This document shows positions 45,449 to 53,363 of a stretch of 64,000 bases of DNA, in pieces. The DNA is taken from the NCBI RefSeq assembly GCF_014490785.1, contig NZ_CP051488.1:124001-188000 (forward strand), given 5' to 3'. Source of the DNA: Kosakonia sp. SMBL-WEM22. GTDB taxonomy: Bacteria > Pseudomonadota > Gammaproteobacteria > Enterobacterales > Enterobacteriaceae. A model generated the notes under the pieces. It saw only the letters and a program-made list of their open reading frames with translations, was not told where the DNA came from and ran no database searches. Numbering within the stretch: the first letter of the stretch is position 1; every line of letters starts with the position of its first letter. A program made the position numbers and the translations under genes.

Positions 45449-45984
45449 TGCCGGATGGCGGCTACGCCTTATCCGGCCTACGGTTCCGTGCCATCGCTCC
45501 GGCCATGTAAGCCGGATAAGCAAAGCGCCATCCGGTAACACATCCGGCTCGGTGCCGTCGTTCGGCCTTTGTAGGCCGGATAAGCGAAGCGCCATCCGGC
45601 AAAGCAGGCGGTTCGGTGCCGCCGTTCGGCCTTTGTAGGCCGGATAAGCAAAGCGCCATCCGGTAACACATCCGGCTCGGTGCCGTCGTTCAGCCTTTGT
45701 AGGCCGGATAAGCGAAGCGCCATCCGGCAAAAAATCCGGTTCGGTGCCGTCATTCGGCCTTTGTAGGCCGGATAAGCAAAGCGCCATCCGGCAAAGCAGG
45801 CGGTTCGGTGCCGTCATTCGGCCTTTGTAGGCCGGATAAGCGAAGCGCCATCCGGCAAAGCAGGCGGTTCGGTGCCGCCGTTCGGCCTTTGTAGGCCGGA
45901 TAAGCAAAGCGCCATCCGGTAACACATCCGGCTCGGTGCCGTCGTTCGGCCTTTGTAGGCCGGATAAGCGAAGCGCCATCCGGC
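45449..45984. repeat. REP array: one inverted REP plus eight direct 64-bp units
   Basis: An inverted REP (45449-45481) is followed by eight direct copies whose GCCGGATAAG core starts at 45511, 45575, 45639, 45703, 45767, 45831, 45895 and 45959, exactly 64 bp apart. Each unit is a palindromic REP (GCCGGAT...ATCCGGC or ATCCGGT) plus a linker ending in TTCGGCCTTTGTAG. Units alternate strictly between AAGCAAAGCGCC and AAGCGAAGCGCC, so there is a 128-bp higher-order period. The minus-strand open frames across it are artefacts of the repeat. Confidence 0.95.
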
Positions 45985-45997
45985 AGCGACACTCAAC

Positions 45998-46956
45998 TCA
46001 GCGGCGTGGCGCGTGGGTGAATCGACGAAAGGCGGTGCTGACGCGAACGGTGTTGCGCCCGGCGCGTTTCGCCTCGTACAGCGCGTTGTCCGCGCTCTGG
46101 ATCAACTGTCCATATTCGGTATGGTTCTGCTGGCACAGGCTGGCGACGCCGATACTGACGCTGACGCAGCCATCCGGTGAACTGGCGTGGGGAAGCTCAA
46201 GGCGCTGCACGCTGGTGCGCAGCTTTTCTGCCAGCTCCACCGCATCTGCCGAGCGCGTTTCCGGCAGAAGAGCGCAAAACTCCTCGCCGCCGTAGCGGAA
46301 CAGGATCTCATTCGGGTTGCAGAGCGTGCCGCGCATCGCCGCCGCGATCTGCTGCAGGCACTCATCGCCGTGCTGGTGGCCATAGCTATCGTTGTAGGAC
46401 TTGAAGTAGTCCACATCGATCAGCAGCAGCGACAGCGGTTTGTTATTACGCTTGCTGGCGCGCCACTCGCGCTCAATGCAGAGATCAAAATAGCGGCGGT
46501 TGCCGACGCCCGTCAGGCCATCCGACAGGGATTGCGACAGCAGCTCATGGGCCTGATCGCGCAGCAGCGACTCACGGCGCACTGCTGCGGTGACGTCGAC
46601 GATCTGAATCAGGCAGTAACGCTCGGCATCGCCGAGTGGAACAATGGTCACCGCCTGGCTGAGACGGGCGGTTGGCCGCGCCGGTTCTGCATAGAGCGGA
46701 AAAGGCGAGCGGTGAAGCGATTGCGAAAGCAGGGAAGATAAATTGTGACCAATGGCCTGACGGATCGCATCGCCGACGCGGTGATAGGTCAGGTCCGGAA
46801 AGACGGAAAAAAGTCTTCGCCGACGGTGTCGCTGGCCGCCCGCCCGGTATGCGTCTCTAACCACGCATTCCACAGCGCGATACGGTACTGCGCATCCACA
46901 AGGATGACACCGAGGCTGAGGGCTGAAAACGCATCCAATAACAACTTATCTTTCAT
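45998..46956 (-). pseudogene. PAS-GGDEF diguanylate cyclase with a frame break at a T6 run
   Basis: From ATG 46956 the frame encodes a PAS-like N-terminus (MKDKLLLDAFSALSLGVILV...) and stops at 46789 after 55 codons. The -1 frame continues the PAS domain as SVFPDLTYHRVGDAI and runs to 45998 with a complete GGDEF domain: SDGLTGVGNRRYFD, LLLIDVDYFKSYND and active site RYGGEEF. No RxxD inhibitory site precedes GGEEF. The switch point is TTTTTT in GACTTTTTTCCG (46807-46812). Seven T, or a -1 slip, would give one protein of about 319 residues. It may be a pseudogene, a slippage-controlled gene or a sequencing error. It starts 2 nt after the CheC-like gene stop. Confidence 0.8.
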
Positions 46957-46958
46957 GA

Positions 46959-47600
46959 TTAATGCATTCCGCTGGGAACACTACCGAATTCTAAACGGCT
47001 GATATAAAGCCGAACCTGCTCGCGTAAGTCGCACAGCGCGGACATATCGAGGATAAACGCGAGATAGCCCTGGATCTGCTGGCGCTCAAGCGCAAAATCA
47101 ATGCGCAGCATCATCACCAGCGGATCGTTCTCATCCTTTTCCGGGTTGAGGATCTCTTCGCTGCTGCCAACCCGCACCACCGGCAGCGATCCCTGAAGCT
47201 CTTTCTGGAACATATTTGCCAGCGTGCCGACGCAGGCATTGAGCACGATATTGCCAATCTCGCTCATCGCTTCGCGCTCCATCTCCCCCAGCTCATGTGC
47301 CGGGATCAGATCGCCAACCATCATGCGGACGATTTCGAAACTGGCGGCTTCCGGGAACATCAGAATCGCTTCGGTGGCATAGGCCCCTTCATAGTGTTGG
47401 CTGATGCCGAATAGCGACACGCCCGCGCCCATCTCGTCGGCCGCTTTTGAGCGCGGCGTAAAGCGGATGGTCGGTACCGACATGCGCACCTCTTCGTTGA
47501 CGATGTTGCTCATCGCCGCCGCTGCGTGACCGACGCCGATGTTGAAGATCTCCATCAGGCTGTCTGCTTCAATCTCGCTGATATCGGGCAACTCGGTCAT
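46959..47600 (-). CDS. CheC-type phosphatase (CheC/CheX family)
   Basis: The protein has 213 residues. Two CheC active-site motifs ([D/S]xxxExxN-x22-P) are present. The first is DSLMEIFN followed exactly 22 residues later by Pro. The second, EAMSEIGN, also has x22-P but Glu at the first position. CheC proteins dephosphorylate CheY-type receivers, so the likely substrate is the receiver encoded directly upstream. The start overlaps that gene's stop by 4 nt, and its own stop is 2 nt from the diguanylate cyclase. E. coli chemotaxis uses CheZ, so this is not a standard che gene here. Cytosolic. Confidence 0.85.
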   Translation of the reverse strand: MTELPDISEIEADSLMEIFNIGVGHAAAAMSNIVNEEVRMSVPTIRFTPRSKAADEMGAGVSLFGISQHYEGAYATEAILMFPEAASFEIVRMMVGDLIPAHELGEMEREAMSEIGNIVLNACVGTLANMFQKELQGSLPVVRVGSSEEILNPEKDENDPLVMMLRIDFALERQQIQGYLAFILDMSALCDLREQVRLYISRLEFGSVPSGMH

Positions 47601-47968
47601 GGCTGGCTCTCCAGGCTCTTCAACATGGCGTGCAGTTGCGTCTCTTTCAGCGGTTTAGGCAGAAAGCCGAGGCCCATCTCTTCGGCGGCAGCCTGCACGG
47701 AGTTCTGCACGTTAGCGGTGAGCAGCACGATGTGGGTCTGCGGGTGCGTCTGACGCAGGCGTGACGCCGCTTCAATGCCGCCAATGCCGGGCATATTCAC
47801 ATCGAGCAGAATCAGATAGGGGGTGTTCGCCGCAGCGTGGGCAATCGCCTCTTCGCCCGTACCGGCCTCATCAATGCTCCAGTCGCTGTGCAAGTTAAGA
47901 ACATACTGGCGGGAAATCATGCGTGACAGGCGGCTGTCATCGACAATCAGAATATATCTGGACATCAT
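47597..47968 (-). CDS. Stand-alone response-regulator receiver (CheY-like)
   Basis: A single receiver domain of 123 residues without an output domain. The acidic pocket Asp10-Asp11 (ILIVDDSRLS), phosphorylation site Asp56 (LILLDVNMPG), switch Thr84 (VLLTAN) and Lys105 (LPKPLKE) are all present, so phosphorylation should be possible. It is the first gene of an operon with the CheC-type phosphatase and the GGDEF gene. No histidine kinase is in the window, so the phosphodonor is unknown. Confidence 0.88.
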   Translation of the reverse strand: MMSRYILIVDDSRLSRMISRQYVLNLHSDWSIDEAGTGEEAIAHAAANTPYLILLDVNMPGIGGIEAASRLRQTHPQTHIVLLTANVQNSVQAAAEEMGLGFLPKPLKETQLHAMLKSLESQP

Positions 47969-48387
47969 TCATTCTCATTTTAGGATTCAGGGCCTGAACC
48001 AGAACAATGCTTTACTTCCGGACCTCCTCCCTGAGCAGTGCTGAACGATATGCCACCGTTATGCGTTTGGGGTAACGCGCGGTTTTATCGTCTCCTTTCT
48101 GAAATGGCGATCCTGGATTGCACGCATGGCCTGCTACTTTCAGTTAAGTCACCTTATTCATCGGCAATATTGCGCAAACAATTAGCCCTCAATGTTGCGT
48201 ACCGCGACGTAAAGATGAAAATTTAACCTTGAACCCGGCCTGGATCCCTGGCTATCCTGTGCGACGACGAACTCCTCGTCTCACTGGAGCGCACCCGGAA
48301 AATGAACAAACACGACTGATGAATCCGCCACCTTGTTAAACGCTCTCGCGTTGGCAAGGCCGTTAACGATCTCATTCAGGAGTGCTT
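47969..48387. promoter_or_regulatory. Divergent leader between the receiver operon and the ABC-F gene, with mini-ORFs
   Basis: This 419-bp region has no conserved gene; a 62-codon ORF at 48038-48226 has no support. Near the ABC-F gene are two overlapping mini-ORFs: MNKHD (48302-48319) and, coupled by TGATG, MNPPPC (48319-48339). They are followed by AACGC-TCTC-GCGTT (48339-48352) and an alternative pairing of GTTAA with TTAAC. This could be a translation-attenuation leader, as known for some ABC-F genes, but codon evidence alone is weak. Confidence 0.35.
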
Positions 48388-50007
48388 ATGGCTCATTGTG
48401 CGCAGTCACCCGCCTTTATTTTGCATCAGGTCACCTGCCAGTTTGCGACAGGCGAGACCCTTTTCGGCCCGCTCAATTTAACTTTCGACGCCTCGCTGTG
48501 CGGGCTGGTCGGGCGTAACGGCGTCGGCAAAACCCAACTTCTACGCCTGCTTGCCGGGCAGTCTCAGCCCGCGTTCGGGCATATCGAATCTGCGGTGCGT
48601 TGGGTGTATGTCGCGCAGCAACACACCCTCTCTGCGCAGACCACCCTGGCGCAGCTGCTTGGCTATGGCGAGATCTTCGCCGCGCTGGAGCGCGTGTTGC
48701 AGGGGCGCTATCAGCCCGCCGATCTGGAGTTACTCGACGGTCAGTGGGATCTGCCTGAGCGACTTGAGGCCGCCTTTTCGCAAGCTAACCTGCCGCCATT
48801 TGCGGCGGATAAACCGGCTGCCGCATTAAGCGGCGGCGAGCGTGTACGGGCGCTGCTCTGCGGCGCGTTTATGAGTGGCGCGGATTATCTGCTACTCGAC
48901 GAACCAACGAATCACCTTGATGGTGCAGGGCGGGCATGGTTTCGCGATCTGCTCCGGCAGCATAAAGGCGGAGCTTTGATCGCCACTCACGACCGGCAGT
49001 TGCTCGGTGAGATATCGCGCATTGTTGAGCTGACGCCCGCCGGGCTTCGCAGCTACGGCGGCAATTACGCCGACTACGAGCAGCAGCGCGAGGCGCAGCA
49101 GCAGGCCGCCCGCGCAATGCTGGATCATGCCGCCGTTGAGCGTCGGCGCACACGCAGCCGGATGCAGAAGGAGCATGACGCCAGCCTGCGGCGTTCGGCG
49201 AAAACGCTGCGTACCGTCGATACGCGCAACATTGCCTCCTTTGAGCGGGTGAAATATAAAAACCTCGCCAAAGAGCGCCCGGCGAGCTGGCGCAAGCAGC
49301 ACCAGCAGCAAAACGAAGCGCTTAACGCTGCGGTCACCGAGGCGCGTGAGCGGGTCGAGGAGGAGATGCCGGTGCTGTTTACGCTGCCCGGTAGCCAGGT
49401 GCCGCCGGGCAAACAGGTGCTGGTGCTAAACGAAGTGGTGCTGCCGCACGTCGCGATTCCTCCCTTAAGCCTGCGCATTGACGGCCCGCTGCGCGTTGCC
49501 ATTCGTGGGCCAAATGGCTGCGGCAAATCGACACTGTTAAAGGTGATCCTCGGTGAGCTATTGCCGCTGGCAGGCGAATGTCGCCGCTCGGTCAGCTGCG
49601 CCTGGCTGGATCAGCATCTCTCCCGGTTCGATCTCTCGTTATCGGTACTTGAGCACCTTCAGCGAGCCGACGCATTGCTGGAGGAGGGGGTGCTGCGCAG
49701 CCGTCTGGCACAGTTACAGCTGGGCGCGGAGAAGGTGATGCTGCCGCTGGCCGCCCTGAGCGGCGGCGAACGGTTGAAAGCGGCGCTCGCCTGTGTGCTC
49801 TGGCAGCGCGAGGCCACGCAGCTGTTACTGCTCGACGAGCCGACCAACCATCTCGATCTCGCCTCCACGCGCGCGATTGAAGCTGCGCTGGCGGATTTTC
49901 CCGGCGCAGTGCTGGTAGTCTCTCATGATGAAGCGTTTCTTGCCGGGCTTCGGCTGACGCACAGCCTGACATGGCGCACTAGCGGATGGCGCTGGCAGCA
50001 AGCATGA
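48388..50007 (+). CDS. ABC-F family ATPase (ribosome-associated type)
   Basis: Soluble protein of 539 residues with two ABC domains and no membrane segments. Domain 1 has Walker A GRNGVGKTQ, signature LSGGERVRA and Walker B LLLDEPTNHLD. Domain 2 has GPNGCGKST, LSGGERLKA and LLLDEPTNHLD. The charged inter-domain linker (about 220-320) is the region that reaches the ribosome in ABC-F proteins. It is not a clear match to EttA, Uup, YbiT or YheS as I recall them. Translation rescue or antibiotic protection is possible but not shown. The ATG is chosen over GTG 48382 because CAGGAG precedes it. Confidence 0.85.
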   Translation: MAHCAQSPAFILHQVTCQFATGETLFGPLNLTFDASLCGLVGRNGVGKTQLLRLLAGQSQPAFGHIESAVRWVYVAQQHTLSAQTTLAQLLGYGEIFAALERVLQGRYQPADLELLDGQWDLPERLEAAFSQANLPPFAADKPAAALSGGERVRALLCGAFMSGADYLLLDEPTNHLDGAGRAWFRDLLRQHKGGALIATHDRQLLGEISRIVELTPAGLRSYGGNYADYEQQREAQQQAARAMLDHAAVERRRTRSRMQKEHDASLRRSAKTLRTVDTRNIASFERVKYKNLAKERPASWRKQHQQQNEALNAAVTEARERVEEEMPVLFTLPGSQVPPGKQVLVLNEVVLPHVAIPPLSLRIDGPLRVAIRGPNGCGKSTLLKVILGELLPLAGECRRSVSCAWLDQHLSRFDLSLSVLEHLQRADALLEEGVLRSRLAQLQLGAEKVMLPLAALSGGERLKAALACVLWQREATQLLLLDEPTNHLDLASTRAIEAALADFPGAVLVVSHDEAFLAGLRLTHSLTWRTSGWRWQQA

Positions 50008-50177
50008 GCGGGCAACCAATTCTCGCAGCCAATTCTGCTCTACACTTGAGTGATGAAAATAAACGCGATACGGTTGCCTGCTGTTAATAAGAAGTAACAT
50101 AAGTGAAAGCGCTAGATATGCTCATGGTTCAGCTCCGGCTGAACCGGCTCTGCTAATTCCACCGCCACAAGGAAACG

Positions 50178-51143
50178 ATGATGAACCTGCCAGGAATGAA
50201 CCCCGAAAGAAATCTGCCGGGGTACGAATTTGCCCGTATGACCGGCTCAGGAGCCAACGACTTTGATTTTAAAGCCCTTGGCGCCGCAATGGATTGTACC
50301 CGTGAATTTGCCGAGGCCGGCATCATCTATGCGGATGGCCCCGAGCGTTATCTGGTGCGTCCGAGTAAACGCCACCCCAACGGGCAGAGCGGCATCGTCA
50401 CCCATGTTATCGTCACCAAAGCCGCCGCACAGCCGACCAACTCCAGCAACGGTAAAGCGCTGACGGAAGCGGTCTCTGCAACCTCAATGGGCACCGAGAT
50501 AGCCTCAACGGTGCTCTCCTGCGGCGCGATGATTATCACCGCGGGCGTGATGGCCGCTGGTACCGCCGCAACACCGCTTACCGCTGGCGGCAGCACCGCG
50601 CTGGTGGCGATTGGTTATGCAGGTACCGTGGCGACCGGTTTGCAGTGCCTTAACGGTATCTATCGCGTGTACGATCTGGTGGAGAATGGCGGTGAAAACG
50701 TCGCCTGGCTTGATTCGCAGGAGTGGTATGTCGCCACCTCGACTTCGCTGGATCTGATCTCGCTGGCGAGCGCCGGTGGCGCGCTGAAAGAGGCGCTGGC
50801 GACCTGGAAGGCGATGAAGTCGGTCTCCTCGCTGAAAGCGACGCAGTGGCTGAAAGAGTATCCGCGCCAGGATCGTGCCCGCCTGACGGAACTGATTATC
50901 CGCGCGCAGAATCCCGGTATCAGCAACAAAGGCATCAAGGCCGCCATCCGCGCCGGTCTCTATCCCAAACGCTTCCCCGTCGAGCCGGTACAGGTTGAGC
51001 TGACCCGCCAGTTGGGACAGGTGGTGACCAGCGCGGCGGCAATGATCGGCAGCGGGGTGAGTGGCGTAATTGGCACACCGGGCAACGTGCCGCGCACCGG
51101 GCGCTATATTGTCGGAACAATTCAGTCGCTGGCGGTGATCTGA
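50178..51143 (+). CDS. Unknown protein with central Gly/Ala-rich hydrophobic segment
   Basis: The protein has 321 residues, not recognised. No signal peptide is seen; the N-terminal 95 residues are polar. Residues about 97-165 form a long Ala/Gly/Thr-rich hydrophobic stretch (STVLSCGAMIITAGVMAAGT and following), resembling membrane-inserting segments. A second hydrophobic patch is at the C-terminus. The ATG follows AAGGAAACG. Its TGA overlaps the next start by 1 nt, so the two are a pair. The nearby orphan vgrG makes a secreted-protein role conceivable, but nothing in the sequence proves it. Confidence 0.6.
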   Translation: MMNLPGMNPERNLPGYEFARMTGSGANDFDFKALGAAMDCTREFAEAGIIYADGPERYLVRPSKRHPNGQSGIVTHVIVTKAAAQPTNSSNGKALTEAVSATSMGTEIASTVLSCGAMIITAGVMAAGTAATPLTAGGSTALVAIGYAGTVATGLQCLNGIYRVYDLVENGGENVAWLDSQEWYVATSTSLDLISLASAGGALKEALATWKAMKSVSSLKATQWLKEYPRQDRARLTELIIRAQNPGISNKGIKAAIRAGLYPKRFPVEPVQVELTRQLGQVVTSAAAMIGSGVSGVIGTPGNVPRTGRYIVGTIQSLAVI

Positions 51144-51730
51144 TGTCGTTGTTGAGCTGGCTGACGGGATCGGTCTTCTACGATTTATGGCAGCACGGAC
51201 GTGAAATCGAACCGCTGATTGCCAACAAAGATCAACGTGTCCTGTCGCGCTCCACGCCCGAGCTGGAGCGCCACTTTGACAAAACAGGCGCTGAGCAGCC
51301 GCGGCAGAACGGTTTCCCGGTGGCGTTTGTGATGCTGCTGCTGCTGCTGGCGTTTGCGCTCAATCTGCTGACCCTGCTGCGCCTCTTACCGGGGCTGACG
51401 CCGCCGCTGCACGCGCTCGCCTTTTTTGTGCCGGCGCTGGTGGTGCTCGCGACCACTATCAGCAGCATGTTTATGCTGGCACGCGGATTTAGCGCCGGGC
51501 TTGCCGGTTTTGCGTATCTCTTTAGCGGCTTACTGCTGGTAACCGTGGCGCAATTGGTGATGAATCTGCTTACGGGCGGCGGCGCGGCGATACCGCTGTT
51601 GATTGCGCTGGCGGCATTAGCGGGGTGTCGGCGGCTACTGAATGGCGAAGGGTTTGTACTGTTTGCGCTTTATTGTCGAACACAGCGTCTGACAAGGGTG
51701 GCGAGGACGTTAAGGTTGAAATCGCGTTAA
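51143..51730 (+). CDS. Unknown inner-membrane protein, partner of the upstream gene
   Basis: The protein has 195 residues. A soluble N-terminal 55 residues (LLSWLTGSVFYDLWQHGREI) precedes about four membrane helices (around 60-80, 88-110, 115-140 and 143-165) and a basic tail. It is coupled by TGATG to the preceding gene. A pair made of a protein with a membrane-active-looking segment and a multi-helix membrane protein resembles pore-forming toxin/immunity layouts; this is only an analogy. It is not recognised as a named family. Confidence 0.6.
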   Translation: MSLLSWLTGSVFYDLWQHGREIEPLIANKDQRVLSRSTPELERHFDKTGAEQPRQNGFPVAFVMLLLLLAFALNLLTLLRLLPGLTPPLHALAFFVPALVVLATTISSMFMLARGFSAGLAGFAYLFSGLLLVTVAQLVMNLLTGGGAAIPLLIALAALAGCRRLLNGEGFVLFALYCRTQRLTRVARTLRLKSR

Positions 51731-51737
51731 GGCGGGG

Positions 51738-51769
51738 AGAGCATAAACCCCCGGCGTGGCGGGGGCTCT
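51738..51769. terminator. Stem-loop between convergent genes
   Basis: AGAGC...GCTCT encloses CCCCC...GGGGG (51748-51752 with 61-65). It lies between the membrane-protein gene and yiaG, which converge. No T-run is present, so termination strength is uncertain. Confidence 0.45.
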
Positions 51770-51781
51770 GACCGTTGCAGC

Positions 51782-52075
51782 TTAGTCAATAAGCTGCTTG
51801 CTGAGCATCGGATTCGAATGAATCAGGCGCATCAGTTTCATCTCGGTGGCGGTGGGTGTTATACGTTGTGATTCCCACTCATGCACCATTGAGACCGAGA
51901 CTCCCATCGCACGAGCGAAGTCATCAATCTTCAGACCGGTTCCACGTCGCAATTGTTCAAAGTCACTAAAGGAATTCGGCTTCTTGCTCAGGGTTCCCGT
52001 CTGCGCAACATCTTTCTTAAATACGATCTGTTCGAGACTGCTCATCAGTTCAAACATCGGGTCTTTGTACTCCAT
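51782..52075 (-). CDS. yiaG: HTH-type transcriptional regulator YiaG
   Basis: Small cytosolic XRE-like DNA-binding protein of 97 residues (K-12: 96). The helix-turn-helix is in LRRGTGLKIDDFARAMGVSVSMVHEWES. The C-terminal LMRLIHSNPMLSKQLI is conserved. The start follows GAGGAGTGCTCA. The layout resembles the antitoxin of HigA type, but no toxin gene is adjacent. Its function in E. coli is not settled. Confidence 0.92.
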   Translation of the reverse strand: MEYKDPMFELMSSLEQIVFKKDVAQTGTLSKKPNSFSDFEQLRRGTGLKIDDFARAMGVSVSMVHEWESQRITPTATEMKLMRLIHSNPMLSKQLID

Positions 52076-52465
52076 TGAGCACTCCTCATAAAATCACACA
52101 GCGGATATCGTGATACAGCCTGATAAGAATAGTCGGGAAAAAACCTGGCGTATGATTTCGCCAGTGATTATTTGCGATGTAAGCGGGGTAGATGTGCTCA
52201 AAATACACCTTCTGCCGCTTAAATTTTGCTTAATCGATTGATTAATAAGAGAGCAATTTTGCTCGGTATAAATTTGTAAATCGTTAGCAAAAATTTGGAT
52301 TAAGAATAATCTGACCGCGATCACGGAAAATATCGTGCCAATACGGATCCGCGCGCTTTTGTGTGTAATGAAGGGGTATCTTGCGAGGCTGACCTGGACT
52401 ATCCTTGTAGGCCGTTGGGCACGCGTGTGCCGAGAAGCGGTTTTATGGGTGAAAGGAGTAATAAA
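52076..52465. promoter_or_regulatory. Divergent yiaG/yiaF spacer, 390 bp, no gene recognised
   Basis: AT-rich DNA around 52180-52330, then a GC-richer leader of yiaF. A short hairpin GGCAC-GCGT-GTGCC lies at 52418-52431. I saw no small RNA or protein gene with support here. In particular, cspA, which lies near yiaG in K-12, is not present here or between glyS and yiaG. Confidence 0.4.
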
Positions 52466-53176
52466 ATGGCGACAGGACAGTCCTGCTCTCGCTGGTTTGC
52501 GTCTATTGCGGCGCTATTAATGGTGGTAAGCCTGAGTGGGTGCTTTGATAAAGAAGGCGATCAACGTAAAGCGTTTATTGATTTCCTGCAGAATACGGCA
52601 ATGCGCAGCAGCGAACGCCTGCCAGCGCTGACGGCGGATCAGAAAAAACAGTTCGGCCCGTTCGTCTCTGATTATGCGGTTATCTATGGCTATTCCCAGC
52701 AGGTAAATCAGGCGATGGATTCCGGTCTACGCCCGGTGGTTGATAGCGTTAACGCCATTCGCGTGCCGCAGGATTATATGACGCAGCGCGAGCCGCTCCG
52801 CCAGGCCAACGGCTCTCTCGGTGTGCTGAGCCAGCAGCTGCAAAATGCGAAAATGCAGGCCGATGCCTCCCATGCCGCACTCAAGCAGGCAGACGATCTG
52901 AAACCGGTTTATGACCAGGTCTATACCAAAGTGGTGACCAATCCGGCTAACGCGCTGCAACCACTGATCCCGGCGGCGCAGGTCTTCACCCAGCAGTTAG
53001 TGCAGGTTGGCGACTTCATCGCGCAGCAGGGCACGCAGGTGAGCTTTACGGCAAACGGTATCCAGTTCCCGACCTCCGAACAGGCCAGCCAGTATAACGC
53101 ACTGATTGGGCCGCTGGCGGCGCAACACCAGGCGTTTACCCAGGCCTGGACGGCAACCGTCTCCGGGATGAAATAG
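52466..53176 (+). CDS. yiaF: DUF3053 lipoprotein YiaF
   Basis: The protein has 236 residues from the ATG after AAAGGAG; the upstream extension to 52361 is rejected. The signal peptide ends in a lipobox (VVSLSGCFDKEGD), so it is membrane-anchored at Cys26. The mature part is mostly helical with repeated Gln-rich segments (SQQLQNAKMQADASHAALKQ). Length and start agree with K-12 YiaF. No function is established. A terminator follows. Confidence 0.93.
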   Translation: MATGQSCSRWFASIAALLMVVSLSGCFDKEGDQRKAFIDFLQNTAMRSSERLPALTADQKKQFGPFVSDYAVIYGYSQQVNQAMDSGLRPVVDSVNAIRVPQDYMTQREPLRQANGSLGVLSQQLQNAKMQADASHAALKQADDLKPVYDQVYTKVVTNPANALQPLIPAAQVFTQQLVQVGDFIAQQGTQVSFTANGIQFPTSEQASQYNALIGPLAAQHQAFTQAWTATVSGMK

Positions 53177-53251
53177 ATACCAGGGTAGACGTTGTGATGT
53201 AGCGCGCTGGTCAACGGCTGGCGCAACGGTTACAAAATCAGGGCCTGTAAA

Positions 53252-53289
53252 GGAACGACTTGACGTGGTCGTTCCGTTCCTCGTTTTTT
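53252..53289 (+). terminator. Terminator after yiaF
   Basis: GGAACGAC (53252-53259) pairs with GTCGTTCC (53268-53275). A spacer and T6 (53284-53289) follow. It separates yiaF from the vgrG leader. Confidence 0.65.
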
Positions 53290-53363
53290 CAGATGTACCC
53301 GCAACGGGGAACACACCAGGCTACTCTTGCAAAAACAAGACGATCAACCTGAGGCAATGACAT

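Noticed and set aside
45449..45984. CRISPR array
   Set aside because: The repeat is a palindromic REP and the spacers are themselves repeated and nearly identical; no cas genes are present.
45386..45996. Minus-strand open frames up to 197 residues with a repeated SGLQRPNDGTEP-like peptide
   Set aside because: They are translations of the 64-bp REP array; the peptide repeats only because 3 x 64 is a multiple of three. No ribosome-binding site or family is seen.
48038..48226. 62-residue ORF in the ABC-F leader region
   Set aside because: No ribosome-binding site, no recognisable similarity and atypical codon use; probably chance.
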